A DNA stretch of 37,606 nucleotides from Planctomycetota bacterium (GCA_024277145.1 JAJRVU010000079.1:1-37606); one strand, 5' to 3'; shown: positions 16,185 to 25,265, counted from the first letter of the stretch. A program made the numbers and translations. The notes: a model not told the origin generated them from the letters alone.

Positions 16185-18182
16185 ATGGGCGACGTATTTA
16201 CCACAACTGATCTGGTTATTTTCTTTGTTGCATTAATCGGCGTGATGGTCATTGGCTGGATTGCAGGTCGAAAGGAAGAGAGCACAGAAGATTATTTTCT
16301 TGCAGGCAAACAAATTCCGTGGTGGGGAGTGGCTGGTTCTATTTTTGGAAGTAATGTCAGTGCGAACCATATGGTGGGAATGCTGGGTATTGGTTTCAGT
16401 ATCGGCTTTGCGCAAAGCCATTTTGAATTAGGAGCCATTGCAGGGTTGATGGTTCTTTGTTACGGATTTCTTCCTGTCTATCGAAAACTTAAGGTTTATA
16501 CACTTTCCGAATACCTGGAGAAAAGATACGACTCTCGCTCACGGTTAGCCTATGCCATCATCATGTTAATCATTATGGCTATCGTTCAAATGGTTCCCGC
16601 CATTTACGTTGGTGCCCGCAGCAGCTGTTTTCTGATCGGTGGCAATGCACTTGTCCTGAATGAAACAGTTGTTTCATCTGATGAAGCAAATTCACTTGAA
16701 AAAGAACAACCGGGTGAAAAAGAAAAACAGGCTGCAGATAACACTGAGGAAAAAGAACTAGCAGATTCAATAAAAAAATATAATGTGAACATGAATTACT
16801 ATGTTGGATTTGTGATTGCATTATCGATCATCTCAGCAAGCTATACCATTTTCGGTGGATTGAAAGCGGTCATCTGGACGGACGTAATTCAATCTGTTTT
16901 GATGTTAATCGCTGGGATTGCTGTCGCCATCATTACGTTTAACAGTTTGGGAGGATGGAGTAGTGTTATGAACATGGACTTGGCAGGTGAAGACAAAATG
17001 CACCTTTATCTCCCCAGTAATGATAAAAGTTTACCCTGGACCGGTGTGTTCACAGGATTGATGGCCATGCATTGTTTTTACTGGGGAACAAATCAGTTTA
17101 TTGTTCAAAGAGCCCTTGCTGCCCGAAGTGATTCTGAAGGAAGGCTTGGGATTATTGTTGCAGGTTTTATGAAATTGCTCATCCCATTTTTTGCAATAGG
17201 AACAGGGGTTGCATCCATCTATTTATTCAGGCGAGATCTTCCTAATCAGGTCATTGCACCAGATACCGCTTTTTCCGAACTGGTCAAACTGGTGATCCTT
17301 CCATTTGGACCCGGTCTGGTAGGATTAATATCAGCAGGGTTAATTGGTGCGATTCTTTCTTCCATTGACTCCATGATGAATTCCGCATCAACGATTGTCT
17401 CGTTCGATATTTATAAAAAATATCTTCGGCCCGATGCAACCGATAAAGAATTGATTTTTGCTGGAAGAATTTCCATCGTGATATTTGTTTTTGTGGCTGC
17501 ATTGATGGCAATTTTTGTCATGAATCCCAACTCAGAAGAGAATTTCTTTTTAACAATCGTTGATTATCAAGGATATTTTACCCCTGGTATTCTGGTTGTT
17601 TTCTTTTTTGGAATGTTCTGGAAAAGAGGAACTGCCAATGCTGCAATCTATTCTATTGTTACCAGTATTTTCTTTTCCTGGGTTGTTGATAAAGGGTATG
17701 AACATTGGCTCAGCCAGATTCCTGCTATCCAGGAAATCCTTGGAGAACACCTCAACTTTTTCCATCGGGTGGTTTTTGTACTTCTCCTGACATCAATAAT
17801 TTATATATTGATCAGCTTGAGTGAAACTCCTGATCAAGAAAAATCAAAATTCACCTGGATGGAACTTGGCGGGCATTCCAGTAAATCTGTCAGGTCAACT
17901 ATAAAAGGGTTCATTCTTACCCTGGTGATTTACACGGTCCTCGCTGTGCTTATGGTTAAAACGATAGTGACTCCCAAACAGGCTGCAGCTGTTGGCTCAT
18001 CATGGACGTTTCTTTGCTTTGTGATTCTTGCTTTGAAATCCGCAAAGGTGCCGAAAGTTGTTGAAGAAAGTAATACTGAAAACCAGCAGGGAAAATCTAC
18101 CAGATCATTGTTCAGTGAAGATCGATTCTGGGCAGGAATCCTTTGTTCATTGGCTGTTTATGTCATGTATGCGTTTTATTAA
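16185..18182 (+). CDS. Sodium:solute symporter family transporter
   Basis: The product is 665 residues with about 13-14 hydrophobic segments. The N-terminal part is typical of the SSS family: EESTEDYFLAGKQIPWWGVA, SNVSANHMVGMLG and later SASYTIFGGLKAVIWTDVIQ. The family couples sodium entry to uptake of sugars, amino acids, vitamins or similar solutes; the substrate cannot be read from sequence, although the layout is nearest to the sugar (SGLT-like) branch. A hydrophilic Glu/Lys-rich insert of about 35 residues (roughly 163-200) sits between two membrane segments. The C-terminus carries an extra pair of membrane helices. Only a weak ribosome site (GAGAA) precedes the ATG. The gene stands alone and converges on the EF-hand gene 33 bp downstream. 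Confidence 0.92.
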   Translation: MGDVFTTTDLVIFFVALIGVMVIGWIAGRKEESTEDYFLAGKQIPWWGVAGSIFGSNVSANHMVGMLGIGFSIGFAQSHFELGAIAGLMVLCYGFLPVYRKLKVYTLSEYLEKRYDSRSRLAYAIIMLIIMAIVQMVPAIYVGARSSCFLIGGNALVLNETVVSSDEANSLEKEQPGEKEKQAADNTEEKELADSIKKYNVNMNYYVGFVIALSIISASYTIFGGLKAVIWTDVIQSVLMLIAGIAVAIITFNSLGGWSSVMNMDLAGEDKMHLYLPSNDKSLPWTGVFTGLMAMHCFYWGTNQFIVQRALAARSDSEGRLGIIVAGFMKLLIPFFAIGTGVASIYLFRRDLPNQVIAPDTAFSELVKLVILPFGPGLVGLISAGLIGAILSSIDSMMNSASTIVSFDIYKKYLRPDATDKELIFAGRISIVIFVFVAALMAIFVMNPNSEENFFLTIVDYQGYFTPGILVVFFFGMFWKRGTANAAIYSIVTSIFFSWVVDKGYEHWLSQIPAIQEILGEHLNFFHRVVFVLLLTSIIYILISLSETPDQEKSKFTWMELGGHSSKSVRSTIKGFILTLVIYTVLAVLMVKTIVTPKQAAAVGSSWTFLCFVILALKSAKVPKVVEESNTENQQGKSTRSLFSEDRFWAGILCSLAVYVMYAFY

Positions 18183-18215
18183 ATTCAATATTTAAAGTCA
18201 CCTGCCCTGCAGTGA

Positions 18216-19325
18216 TTATTTATTTCGTCTTTTCTTTCCCTGTTTCTGGAAGCTATCGCTTAATTCTTCCTTGGTGACAAATCCGTCGCTGTCACTGTCA
18301 ACTTCATCAAATTTATCGCGGAATTTTTTAGGAAGCTCTTCAGAAGAAAGTTGGCCATCATCATTTTTGTCAAATCGTTCCATGAACTTTTCGGCTCGTT
18401 TGCCTCCGCTAAATCCTTTCTTCTTGCCAGATTTATTTCCAAAACCATTCTTACCGGGCTTTTTATTTTCAGAACCACGTTTATTGAATCGATTGTTTCC
18501 TTTTTTTCCTCGGTCACCTCGGTTGCCGAAACCTTCAGGTGGCGGACCCAGGATTTCGCGAGGACTTAACGATCCATCTCCATCCTCATCCAGTTCGTCC
18601 AGCAGGTCACCTGCTTTTGATAATTCTTCTTTACTAAGTGAATGATCATTATTGGAATCCAGAACTTCAAAGAATTTAGGGATATGATGTCGACCACCAC
18701 GTTCCATTTTATCCCCTTTTTTTCCTTTTGGTCCTTTCCCAAATTTATCTTTTTCGTCGGCTTTTCCAAACCCTTTATTATTACCTTTGTTTTTATTACC
18801 TTTATTTTTTCCAAAAGCCTGAGCAATTTCCATGAACTCTTCTTTTGAAATATCATCTCCCGGTTCTTTATCCAGTTTTTTGTAAAGGCGTTTCACCATC
18901 CCCGCGCCTTTTCCTTTTTTATTCAGTTCATCTTCGGAGAGTATGCCATCTTTGTTTTTATCCAGACGTTTGAATAACATTTCAGGATTTCTTTTTTTGT
19001 TCCCTTTCCCTTTTCTGCCACGATTTTTCCCTTTTTGTATTTCTTTTTCAGAAATAACAGGTTCCTCTTTTCGATTCATGGCTTGATTGAATTCATCCTG
19101 GGTTAATTCGCCATTATCATCTTTGTCACCAATGCGTAGAAGACGATCAAAAGATTTATTCTGTTCTTTTGAAACTTCATCACTCGTAATTTTCCCGTCA
19201 CTGTTTTTGTCGAGTGTTTTAAATAAATTGTTCTGGTTCTCCTGACTATTTTCAGCAAGAGAGATTTGAGGCAGGGAGATGCATGTAATAAGAGATAGCG
19301 ATAGAAGGTAACCTGAGAGTTTCAT
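18216..19325 (-). CDS. Secreted EF-hand array protein
   Basis: The product is 369 residues. A signal peptide (MKLSGYLLSLSLITCISLPQ, cut near residue 24) is followed by eight EF-hand-like loops. The clear ones begin at D39 (DKNSDGKITSDE) and D67 (DKDDNGELTQDE); others are DKNKDGILSEDE, DEDGDGSLSPRE, DKNDDGQLSSEE and DSDSDGFVTKEE. Two are degenerate: DSNNDHSLSKEE lacks the central Gly and DKEPGDDISKEE lacks several ligands. Lys/Gly-rich basic linkers separate the pairs. It is likely an extracytoplasmic calcium-binding protein. The frame extends six codons upstream to a TTG, but AAGGAA five bases before the ATG at 19325 fixes that ATG as the start. Confidence 0.88.
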   Translation of the reverse strand: MKLSGYLLSLSLITCISLPQISLAENSQENQNNLFKTLDKNSDGKITSDEVSKEQNKSFDRLLRIGDKDDNGELTQDEFNQAMNRKEEPVISEKEIQKGKNRGRKGKGNKKRNPEMLFKRLDKNKDGILSEDELNKKGKGAGMVKRLYKKLDKEPGDDISKEEFMEIAQAFGKNKGNKNKGNNKGFGKADEKDKFGKGPKGKKGDKMERGGRHHIPKFFEVLDSNNDHSLSKEELSKAGDLLDELDEDGDGSLSPREILGPPPEGFGNRGDRGKKGNNRFNKRGSENKKPGKNGFGNKSGKKKGFSGGKRAEKFMERFDKNDDGQLSSEELPKKFRDKFDEVDSDSDGFVTKEELSDSFQKQGKKRRNK

Positions 19326-19343
19326 GGCATTTCCTTGTTTCAA

Positions 19344-19685
19344 AATTAAGCAGTGACGGTTTACGATTCAAACGTTCTTTGATGTGAACTCAACAGACCT
19401 GTATTAAAGACGACGCAGAAAGCCTGACTGTTGTTCGCCAGCAATCCTGATACAGATACATAGAGTAACGTAGATAACCATTGAACCTGCTACAGGAAAA
19501 ATAGTTTCGAGAAAAATTCAATATTTCAGCAGAATGATGTGAATTGGACCGCATCCAACAAGGTTCAGAGATAGAACCCGCTCCGGAATATATTATAGCG
19601 AACGGTTATTGCGCGTAAAACCTTATCAAAGAGACAGATAGGTCAAACTATCTGTCCCTGTGTCCGTTGAATTCTTCAGCCGAAA
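19344..19685. other. Intergenic region without a gene
   Basis: About 340 bp between the EF-hand gene and the gene ending at 19686. No coding frame is convincing. It contains the 9-bp stem at 19633-19656 and otherwise must hold the EF-hand promoter, which I cannot place. Confidence 0.55.
19633..19656 (-). terminator. Hairpin, probable terminator of the poly-Glu protein gene
   Basis: A perfect 9-bp inverted repeat (GACAGATAG at 19633-19641, CTATCTGTC at 19648-19656) with a 6-base loop lies 30 bp after the stop codon at 19686. On the minus strand it is followed by TCTCTTTG, only a weak T-run. Confidence 0.45.
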
Positions 19686-21485
19686 TTACTTTTTTAACGG
19701 GGTGAAACTGACCAGAAGTGCACCTCGTTCATCAGGAATAGCATAACTTCCGGTAGTGGAAAAATATTTCTTAATCAGATCAAAATCAGGAAGTGAGGTG
19801 AAATCTAGTTGTGGAATGAACTGACTTAACACGCCGGATTTGGCCAGGGTGTACATCATTTTAATCTGATCTTCTTGTTTCTGGTAAGAAATGATCGAAG
19901 TTTCACGCGGGAAATGGGCAGAGATTGCTTTGTATTCTTCTGAATCAACAAGAGAATTATCTCCGTTTGTTCCTCTGAGAACATCTTCAAGCATCGGAAT
20001 ATGAGATGTGAAAATAAACTGTCCCTGATGCAGGGTGAATCCTGAACTGATTCCTGAGGTTTCGTCTTTCATTTCATAGAGGGTTGCTCCTTGAAATTCC
20101 CTGACTTCACCCGGAAATCCTTTTGTTTTGATCACATTTTTAATCAGGTCTCCAATGGCTTTACCATCTTTAAAGCCTACTGAAAAAAGAACTTTACCAC
20201 CCATGTTAGGATTGAGTGAAGGTTCCTCTGCTTCAGCTTCCTTCTCAACTGAAGGATCGTATGCACTGACAATCTGAATTTCTCCTGTCAGTTGATCAAT
20301 GATGTCATTTTTAATATGAATTTGAGGTCCATTTTCATCGTTTTGTAATTTATTAATCATTAAAGAAAAGAAACCTTTGCCTTGAATGGAATCGACCATG
20401 GTTTCAATCGAATTATAGGCCGCTTCAACATTCCAATTCACAGCATTATAAGAGGCAACATTTTTAGGGACCCATTTGGGGGGAGCCTGATGAGAAGTGT
20501 TGCATGTAAAGATTGCAGGGAATCCGGTGACAGGTTTATCAATACAAATGACAGTACGAGAGATGTTTTCAAAATCTTCTGTCGATTCAAAAAGGGATCC
20601 ACCGACTGCTCTTAATTTATTCAATCCGAGGCTAGGGAAAAACCCAAGTGCCATCTGAGCCTGGAAATTTCCTTGTCCATATTTTTGAATCATTTTTTGG
20701 GTAAGGTTAATCGGATTCATATACCAGACAATTGATGGTGTGTTATCTTTCTCAGCGGTTCGTTGAACGATATATTTGTAATTTTCGTTATTAGCAAAAG
20801 TTTCTTCATGAGTGCCATCCCACCTTGCAAGGACATCCTTAATTGCAGATTCTTTATTGGAGATCACGAAAAAAGTATCTTTAGTGAAATAATAAAGGTG
20901 TTTTTCCTTTCCGGCTGATTCCTCTTCTTCTTCTTCTTCTTCTTCTTCTTCTTCTTCTTCTTCTTCATCTTTAGAAGGGATTTTGAAGTCTGTCACTTCC
21001 GTTCCTTCAATTTCATTGGAAGACTGTTCCGCGTTGAGAGCATCCATTCCAAGTTTCAGGGCGTCAAGAAGAGTAAAGAGATTGTCTTCCTGATCACCAT
21101 AATCTATCATGCTGACACCAGCCAATTGCCCTTCACTATCCTCAATAAAGGCAATCGAAATTTCTCCCTGAGGAATTTTGAGAATTTCTTTTATCCCAAT
21201 TCCAATATGTTCATTAATCTTGTCAGAAATATTCATCACTTCGGACATGATCTGATCTTTAAATTCTGCTAATTCCGGATCATTCCACAGCTTGAGCATG
21301 GGTGATTTCTTGCTTCGTTCTTTCATGTTTTTAACATCAGGAATTGTCAGCAGGGCGTAAACCTTAGGTGGAAGCCTGCGAACTCCCTGGACTTTATCAG
21401 CAGCCTGAAGCGTGAGAGAACTTAGAAAAAGTGTTGCTGCCAGTGTGGCAATTAAGAGAGTTGAAAGACGTTTTCCTGGAAACAT
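19686..21485 (-). CDS. Secreted protein with a poly-Glu tract, function unknown
   Basis: The product is 599 residues from the ATG at 21485. That start gives a clean signal peptide (MFPGKRLSTLLIATLAATLF, cut after LQA). The frame continues 17 codons further upstream to an ATG at 21536, but that would put a polar tail before the signal; GGAG lies about 13 bases before 21485, rather far. The mature part has two similar-looking halves containing statements such as KVYALLTIPDVKNM and SIAFIEDSEGQLAGVSMIDY, and a run of 16 Glu. It recalls the large secreted planctomycete proteins annotated only as hypothetical or DUF3352-like; I do not assign a function. Confidence 0.8.
   Translation of the reverse strand: MFPGKRLSTLLIATLAATLFLSSLTLQAADKVQGVRRLPPKVYALLTIPDVKNMKERSKKSPMLKLWNDPELAEFKDQIMSEVMNISDKINEHIGIGIKEILKIPQGEISIAFIEDSEGQLAGVSMIDYGDQEDNLFTLLDALKLGMDALNAEQSSNEIEGTEVTDFKIPSKDEEEEEEEEEEEEEEEESAGKEKHLYYFTKDTFFVISNKESAIKDVLARWDGTHEETFANNENYKYIVQRTAEKDNTPSIVWYMNPINLTQKMIQKYGQGNFQAQMALGFFPSLGLNKLRAVGGSLFESTEDFENISRTVICIDKPVTGFPAIFTCNTSHQAPPKWVPKNVASYNAVNWNVEAAYNSIETMVDSIQGKGFFSLMINKLQNDENGPQIHIKNDIIDQLTGEIQIVSAYDPSVEKEAEAEEPSLNPNMGGKVLFSVGFKDGKAIGDLIKNVIKTKGFPGEVREFQGATLYEMKDETSGISSGFTLHQGQFIFTSHIPMLEDVLRGTNGDNSLVDSEEYKAISAHFPRETSIISYQKQEDQIKMMYTLAKSGVLSQFIPQLDFTSLPDFDLIKKYFSTTGSYAIPDERGALLVSFTPLKK
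20919..20966 (-). repeat. GAA microsatellite encoding 16 Glu
   Basis: On the plus strand the bases 20925-20966 are TTC repeated 14 times without interruption, flanked by one CTC and one more TTC. All are in frame and encode Glu. Such pure triplet runs can change length by slippage without breaking the frame. Confidence 0.95.
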
Positions 21486-21589
21486 AACTAAAAGTTCTCC
21501 GTTAGTGTATGGACAATTCTGAGCCAGTTCAGGCATCAGACAATTGAGATAAAGACTCTGGACAAGTTGATTCCGTTGTTAAAGATGAA

Positions 21590-22573
21590 TTATTTTTTTG
21601 AACGCTCTCGTTTGTTAAAGTTCTTTCGCTTTGGTGCATCAATATAACGGAACCCGGTATTCGGATTTTTTTCATCGAAAGCAAATGCTTCGTAATTATT
21701 AAGAAAATGTTTTAAATAAGCAGCAGGGATTGCAAAACCAAGACCTTCTGCAAAAACTAGTTTCATGTTAGTGACTCCAATGACTTCCCCATTAAAATTA
21801 AATAACGGGCCACCACTGTTACCGGGATTAATCTGAGTTGTTGTCTGTATATAAACAAGGCCCTGGAAATTCCGGTTTTTATTGCCAATAATCCCACGCG
21901 AGACTGACCGTTCCAAACCAAGAGGGTTTCCAATGGCAAAAACTTCTGACCCTTCTTCGTAGTTTTCTTTTTCAGAAATGGAAGCTGTTTTAAAACGGTA
22001 TCCCTTCTGTTTAGGAATTTGAAGCAAGGCAAGATCAAAGAATGGATTCAAGGCGACGATTTTAATGTTCTTAATACGTTGTTTGGTGAATCCTCCAGAA
22101 CTGTTTTTGCGGAAGATAGTTACTGCAAGCCGAGTCTCTCGTTCAACTACATGATAATTTGTAATGCAATGCCCTTGCTCACTGATAACAAACCCGGAAC
22201 CTAACCCGCTGGGAGTTTCAACCAGAACAACACATTCACTCAGTTTTGTTGTCAGGTCCTTGATGTTTCGGCGTGGAAAACTGGCTGTTGAATATATTTT
22301 GTTCCGAACAATTTTCAACGGTACAGAATTCTTGGAAGATTTTTCATCTTTGGTTCTGGATTTGATCTGGCTGACTGGAATCCTCAGAACATCCACTCCA
22401 ATATCCACCATCAGAATTCCATCTCTTTCCACAAGAACATCACCTTTGACCTGATGTCCTGATTTAAGCTGGATAACATCCGCTGAAGATTGCGCAATAA
22501 ATGAAAATAAAGATGCAATGAATGCAATCGTGCAAAAAAAATAAGATAATCTCAGGCATTTAAAATTGATCAT
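21590..22573 (-). CDS. Secreted trypsin-like serine protease (DegP/HtrA type without PDZ)
   Basis: The product is 327 residues. A signal peptide (CTIAFIASLFSFIAQSSA, cut near residue 31) is followed by a small beta domain (VIQLKSGHQVKGDVLVERDG, about 33-75) and the protease domain. The catalytic triad is complete: H141 in ITNYHVVE, D180 in NPFFDLALLQ and S253 in NPGNSGGPL. No PDZ domain follows, so it is shorter than classical DegP. Such proteins degrade or sense misfolded extracytoplasmic proteins. It lies 53 bp before the end-on gene upstream of 21536 and reads in the same direction; cotranscription is possible. Confidence 0.88.
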   Translation of the reverse strand: MINFKCLRLSYFFCTIAFIASLFSFIAQSSADVIQLKSGHQVKGDVLVERDGILMVDIGVDVLRIPVSQIKSRTKDEKSSKNSVPLKIVRNKIYSTASFPRRNIKDLTTKLSECVVLVETPSGLGSGFVISEQGHCITNYHVVERETRLAVTIFRKNSSGGFTKQRIKNIKIVALNPFFDLALLQIPKQKGYRFKTASISEKENYEEGSEVFAIGNPLGLERSVSRGIIGNKNRNFQGLVYIQTTTQINPGNSGGPLFNFNGEVIGVTNMKLVFAEGLGFAIPAAYLKHFLNNYEAFAFDEKNPNTGFRYIDAPKRKNFNKRERSKK

Positions 22574-22620
22574 GGGATGGGACGCTCAATCCTTTGAAAA
22601 TGGGGAGATAAACAAGAACT

Positions 22621-22657
22621 TCCTGATAATGGTTATCCTAATTGACTTTTATCAGGA
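22621..22657. repeat. Inverted repeat between the lipoprotein and protease genes
   Basis: TCCTGATAA (22621-22629) and TTATCAGGA (22649-22657) form a perfect 9-bp inverted repeat around a 19-base spacer. It lies downstream of the lipoprotein gene and about 50-85 bp upstream of the protease start. No T-run follows on the minus strand, so an operator or mRNA hairpin is as likely as a terminator. Confidence 0.4.
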
Positions 22658-22743
22658 ATGGTATAGTAATTACAGGTAGAATTCAATTAATTACAGATTC
22701 AGCCTGGCTTGTTTTTGGTTAGCAGTCATGAGGATAAATCAAT

Positions 22744-23979
22744 TCAGAGCCTGTATTCAGCATGGCATTGATCACATCTTTTTCGAATGCTATTTGTCAA
22801 TTCAGTCCAACGGGAGTAGTCATTATCGATCGCGGAATTCGATAATTCCAACGCTTCTTTAAACATATTGGAACCGGCATCTTTGTATTTTTCTTCCTCT
22901 GAAGATTCGTAGCTGCCATTGAGAATCGTTTGTGCGAGAATTGCTAAAAGAGAGCTTTCACGAATCAGTTTTTTTTGATTGGCTTCAAACTTCTTTTCGG
23001 AATTAATTTCAGAAGTCAGCATGTCACTAATCTGTTCCATTCGTTCCATGATGGAAGATCTCTCTGCAATTTCAGAAAGATCGTTGACTTGTTGAGGAGA
23101 ATCATTCTGAACCGATTGGTTTCCTTCTAATAAAGTTGACAGTCGATCAAAAAAAGATTTTCCGGTTTTGAAATTCTTTCGACCCCGGGAAGATGAACTT
23201 TCACGAATATTTGTGGAGAGATGAACCACATCCCATGCAGATTTCTGCCAGCTGACACCCAGGTTTTGTGTTTCCACAAGAAAGCCGAGGCTTGCGAGCA
23301 TAGTGCAATCCAGTTCAATTTGTTCCAACGATTTATTAAATTGAGCAACTGATCGAAAACTTCCATTCAAGCGGTTTCGGATACTGTTAATTTCATCCTT
23401 AATTAATTCTGCTGTAATTAACTTTTCCCAAAGGGGATCTTGTATTTCTGAAGAGACGTTATCGTTGTTTTGCGAATTGGGTATTTTGGGGGAAGTATTA
23501 TTCTTAATATTGATCGCTAGTGACTTCTTACTGTTTTGATCCAGGTTGCTTTGATTCAGGTTGCTTTGATTCAGGTTGCTTTGACTCAGGCTGAGAAGTG
23601 TCGGATCTCCTAAAACTTCTAATGGGTTCTTAAACCAAACGTCATAGGGAACATTTTCAATCCAGATTCGATTCTTTTTATCAATATGCGTTGCCTGAGA
23701 GATATTCTCGACAGGTATTGAAGAGGCAGAACTGGGAACTTCTTCCGGAATAACAACGCTTTCTGTTTTTCCAGAAGGGTTTTTCTGTTCTTTTTGGCCG
23801 AGCGATGCAGATTGTTCTTTTTTAACTGCATTCTCTTTAAGTGAGTTGTTTTCAACTTTAATGGTGACAGATAAATCACCGGAAGAATTGCTTTGACTTT
23901 CTGAATTGTGATTCTCTCCTGATCCACAACCAGTTATTAAAATAACTTGAAATATAAAGAGCGTAATGTAAGGCTTCAA
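22744..23979 (-). CDS. Lipoprotein with C-terminal CxxCH haem-binding motif
   Basis: The product is 411 residues. The N-terminus is a lipoprotein signal with lipobox ITGC (Cys18). A polar Ser/Asn/Gln/Glu-rich region follows, including four tandem copies of a five-residue unit (near LSQSNLNQSNLNQSNLDQ). The C-terminal half is helical. The last 14 residues hold C402-x2-C405-H406 (RCDQCHAEYRL), the covalent haem attachment motif of c-type cytochromes, placed at the extreme C-terminus as in the four-helix cytochrome c' fold. I infer a membrane-anchored electron carrier or haem sensor; the axial ligand is not evident. Confidence 0.75.
   Translation of the reverse strand: MKPYITLFIFQVILITGCGSGENHNSESQSNSSGDLSVTIKVENNSLKENAVKKEQSASLGQKEQKNPSGKTESVVIPEEVPSSASSIPVENISQATHIDKKNRIWIENVPYDVWFKNPLEVLGDPTLLSLSQSNLNQSNLNQSNLDQNSKKSLAINIKNNTSPKIPNSQNNDNVSSEIQDPLWEKLITAELIKDEINSIRNRLNGSFRSVAQFNKSLEQIELDCTMLASLGFLVETQNLGVSWQKSAWDVVHLSTNIRESSSSRGRKNFKTGKSFFDRLSTLLEGNQSVQNDSPQQVNDLSEIAERSSIMERMEQISDMLTSEINSEKKFEANQKKLIRESSLLAILAQTILNGSYESSEEEKYKDAGSNMFKEALELSNSAIDNDYSRWTELTNSIRKRCDQCHAEYRL
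23536..23595 (-). repeat. 15-bp tandem repeat, four units, inside the lipoprotein gene
   Basis: The plus-strand unit TTGATTCAGGTTGCT occurs exactly at 23551-23565 and 23566-23580, with degenerate copies at 23536-23550 and 23581-23595. It encodes repeated five-residue Ser-Asn-Leu-Asn/Asp-Gln units in the linker. Confidence 0.9.
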
Positions 23980-24614
23980 AAGGGTATGCTTCCATTATAC
24001 AGGCATGAATTTATGATTCGGTAATAGTCGTTTTACTATTAAGTGTTAGAGAAATACTAAGTCTTGTAGAAATACAGAATTCGGACAGAGATTCCAATTG
24101 ACCGTGCCCGGTCCTCCCTCCGAGAATAGACATTCATGAAAAGAATATCAACGAAATTCCCAAAACAGTTATTTATGTGCATTTTGGACCAGTTTAGATC
24201 CATACAAATTCAAAAATTTGTGCCTTGTAGAGTCTCTTTCAGGAATTATTAAAAATAATAAAAAAACGGATTGTTAATTCAGGGGGAATGCGTATTATTT
24301 GACGTTGTGTTGTATCACCGCAATCTTTTCCCAACAAATACAGGGGGGACAAACGGTTCAAATTGACAGGGTAATTTTAAAAAATCCTCAATCATTTGCT
24401 GCACGAAGTCAACCATGCTGTATGCTTGAGTTGTAAGCAGAAAAGATGATCAGGAATTGACCTGTTCATAATTAAAAATCAGTATTGTTAGGTTCTCCAT
24501 TTTTTTAATGGAGTAAAAATTAATCGTTTTACTAATTGCCTGACTGTAAAAGGGGAGATCAATTGATGCCTTTGTATCAGATGATGCCCCAGTATCAGGC
24601 GAAGGAGAATTTCA
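23980..24614 (+). other. Divergent intergenic region without a convincing gene
   Basis: This 635-bp AT-rich region separates the lipoprotein gene from the Cys-rich protein gene. A 38-codon plus frame at 24136-24252 has no support. A 7-bp hairpin lies at 24495-24513 (CTCCATT, five T, AATGGAG), about 100 bp before the Cys-rich gene. No clear promoter pair could be fixed. Confidence 0.55.
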
Positions 24615-25148
24615 ATGAAGAAATCAGTATTATTTATGCTGGCTGCGTTTCTTGTTTCGACAAGTTTTGCAGAAGCAGGCAAAAAGACAAGTAAGTATCG
24701 ACCTCGGCTGCTCGGACCAATGAGGTTGATCAGTCAGACGGCACCAGCTGCCCCGGCTCCTGCTCCCGCATCGGAACCATTACCTTCTGTTCATGATATG
24801 TCCCCCGGAATGGCACCTATGGCTGTTTCTGACAGTTGTGGATGTGGCCAAGGTTGTGATGGTGACTGTAACCTCTTCAAGTGCGTCGAAGTAGAAGACA
24901 GGCATAACATTCATCCCTGTGCGGTGACTAAAATCATCTCGATTCTTGATCCCTGTGCCTGTGACAACCGCTGTTCCTGCTGCGGACCTAAATGTGTTCT
25001 GGTTAAAATTTGTGTTCCACCATGCGGTTGTCCAAAAATAAAAGTCACCAGACATGGCAGAAAAGTAAAATACGATTATGGCAAGTATACTATTGAAATC
25101 AAATCTTCAAAACGTAAGGGAATAATTGAAGTTGATTATGATGATTAA
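24615..25148 (+). CDS. Secreted cysteine-rich protein
   Basis: The product is 177 residues. A signal peptide (MKKSVLFMLAAFLVSTSFAE, cut near residue 21) leads to a basic segment, a Pro/Ala linker (TAPAAPAPAPASEPLP), a core with 15 Cys between about residues 74 and 142, and a basic beta-like tail ending in Asp. Cys are mostly paired as CxC or CC (SCGCGQGC; CACDNRCSCC). AGGAG lies seven bases before the ATG and a strong terminator follows, so it is a well-expressed monocistronic unit by appearance. Cys-rich secreted proteins have been linked to planctomycete cell envelopes; disulfide cross-linking or metal binding are both possible here. Confidence 0.8.
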   Translation: MKKSVLFMLAAFLVSTSFAEAGKKTSKYRPRLLGPMRLISQTAPAAPAPAPASEPLPSVHDMSPGMAPMAVSDSCGCGQGCDGDCNLFKCVEVEDRHNIHPCAVTKIISILDPCACDNRCSCCGPKCVLVKICVPPCGCPKIKVTRHGRKVKYDYGKYTIEIKSSKRKGIIEVDYDD

Positions 25149-25265
25149 ATCGTAGCTTATCTTTGAAGGAACTGTGAAATCTGGTTTGACTGTCCAAGAC
25201 CTCTCTCTAACCTCGGAAATGAATTTGATTTTACAGTGAATATGAAGTGAGTTTCGATATTCCTT

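Noticed and set aside
21511-21520. GGACAATTCT as a third ECF promoter box
   Set aside because: It is on the opposite strand to the adjacent gene and lacks a CGTC at the right distance.
22642-22667. TTGACT and TATAGT as a sigma-70 promoter on the plus strand
   Set aside because: The spacer is only 14 bp and no plus-strand gene follows.
23536-23595. Tandem repeats as a small CRISPR array
   Set aside because: Units are 15 bp with no spacers and are in frame within a coding region.
24136-24252. 38-codon plus-strand frame in the intergenic region
   Set aside because: No ribosome site, no recognisable protein features, and a length expected by chance in AT-rich DNA.
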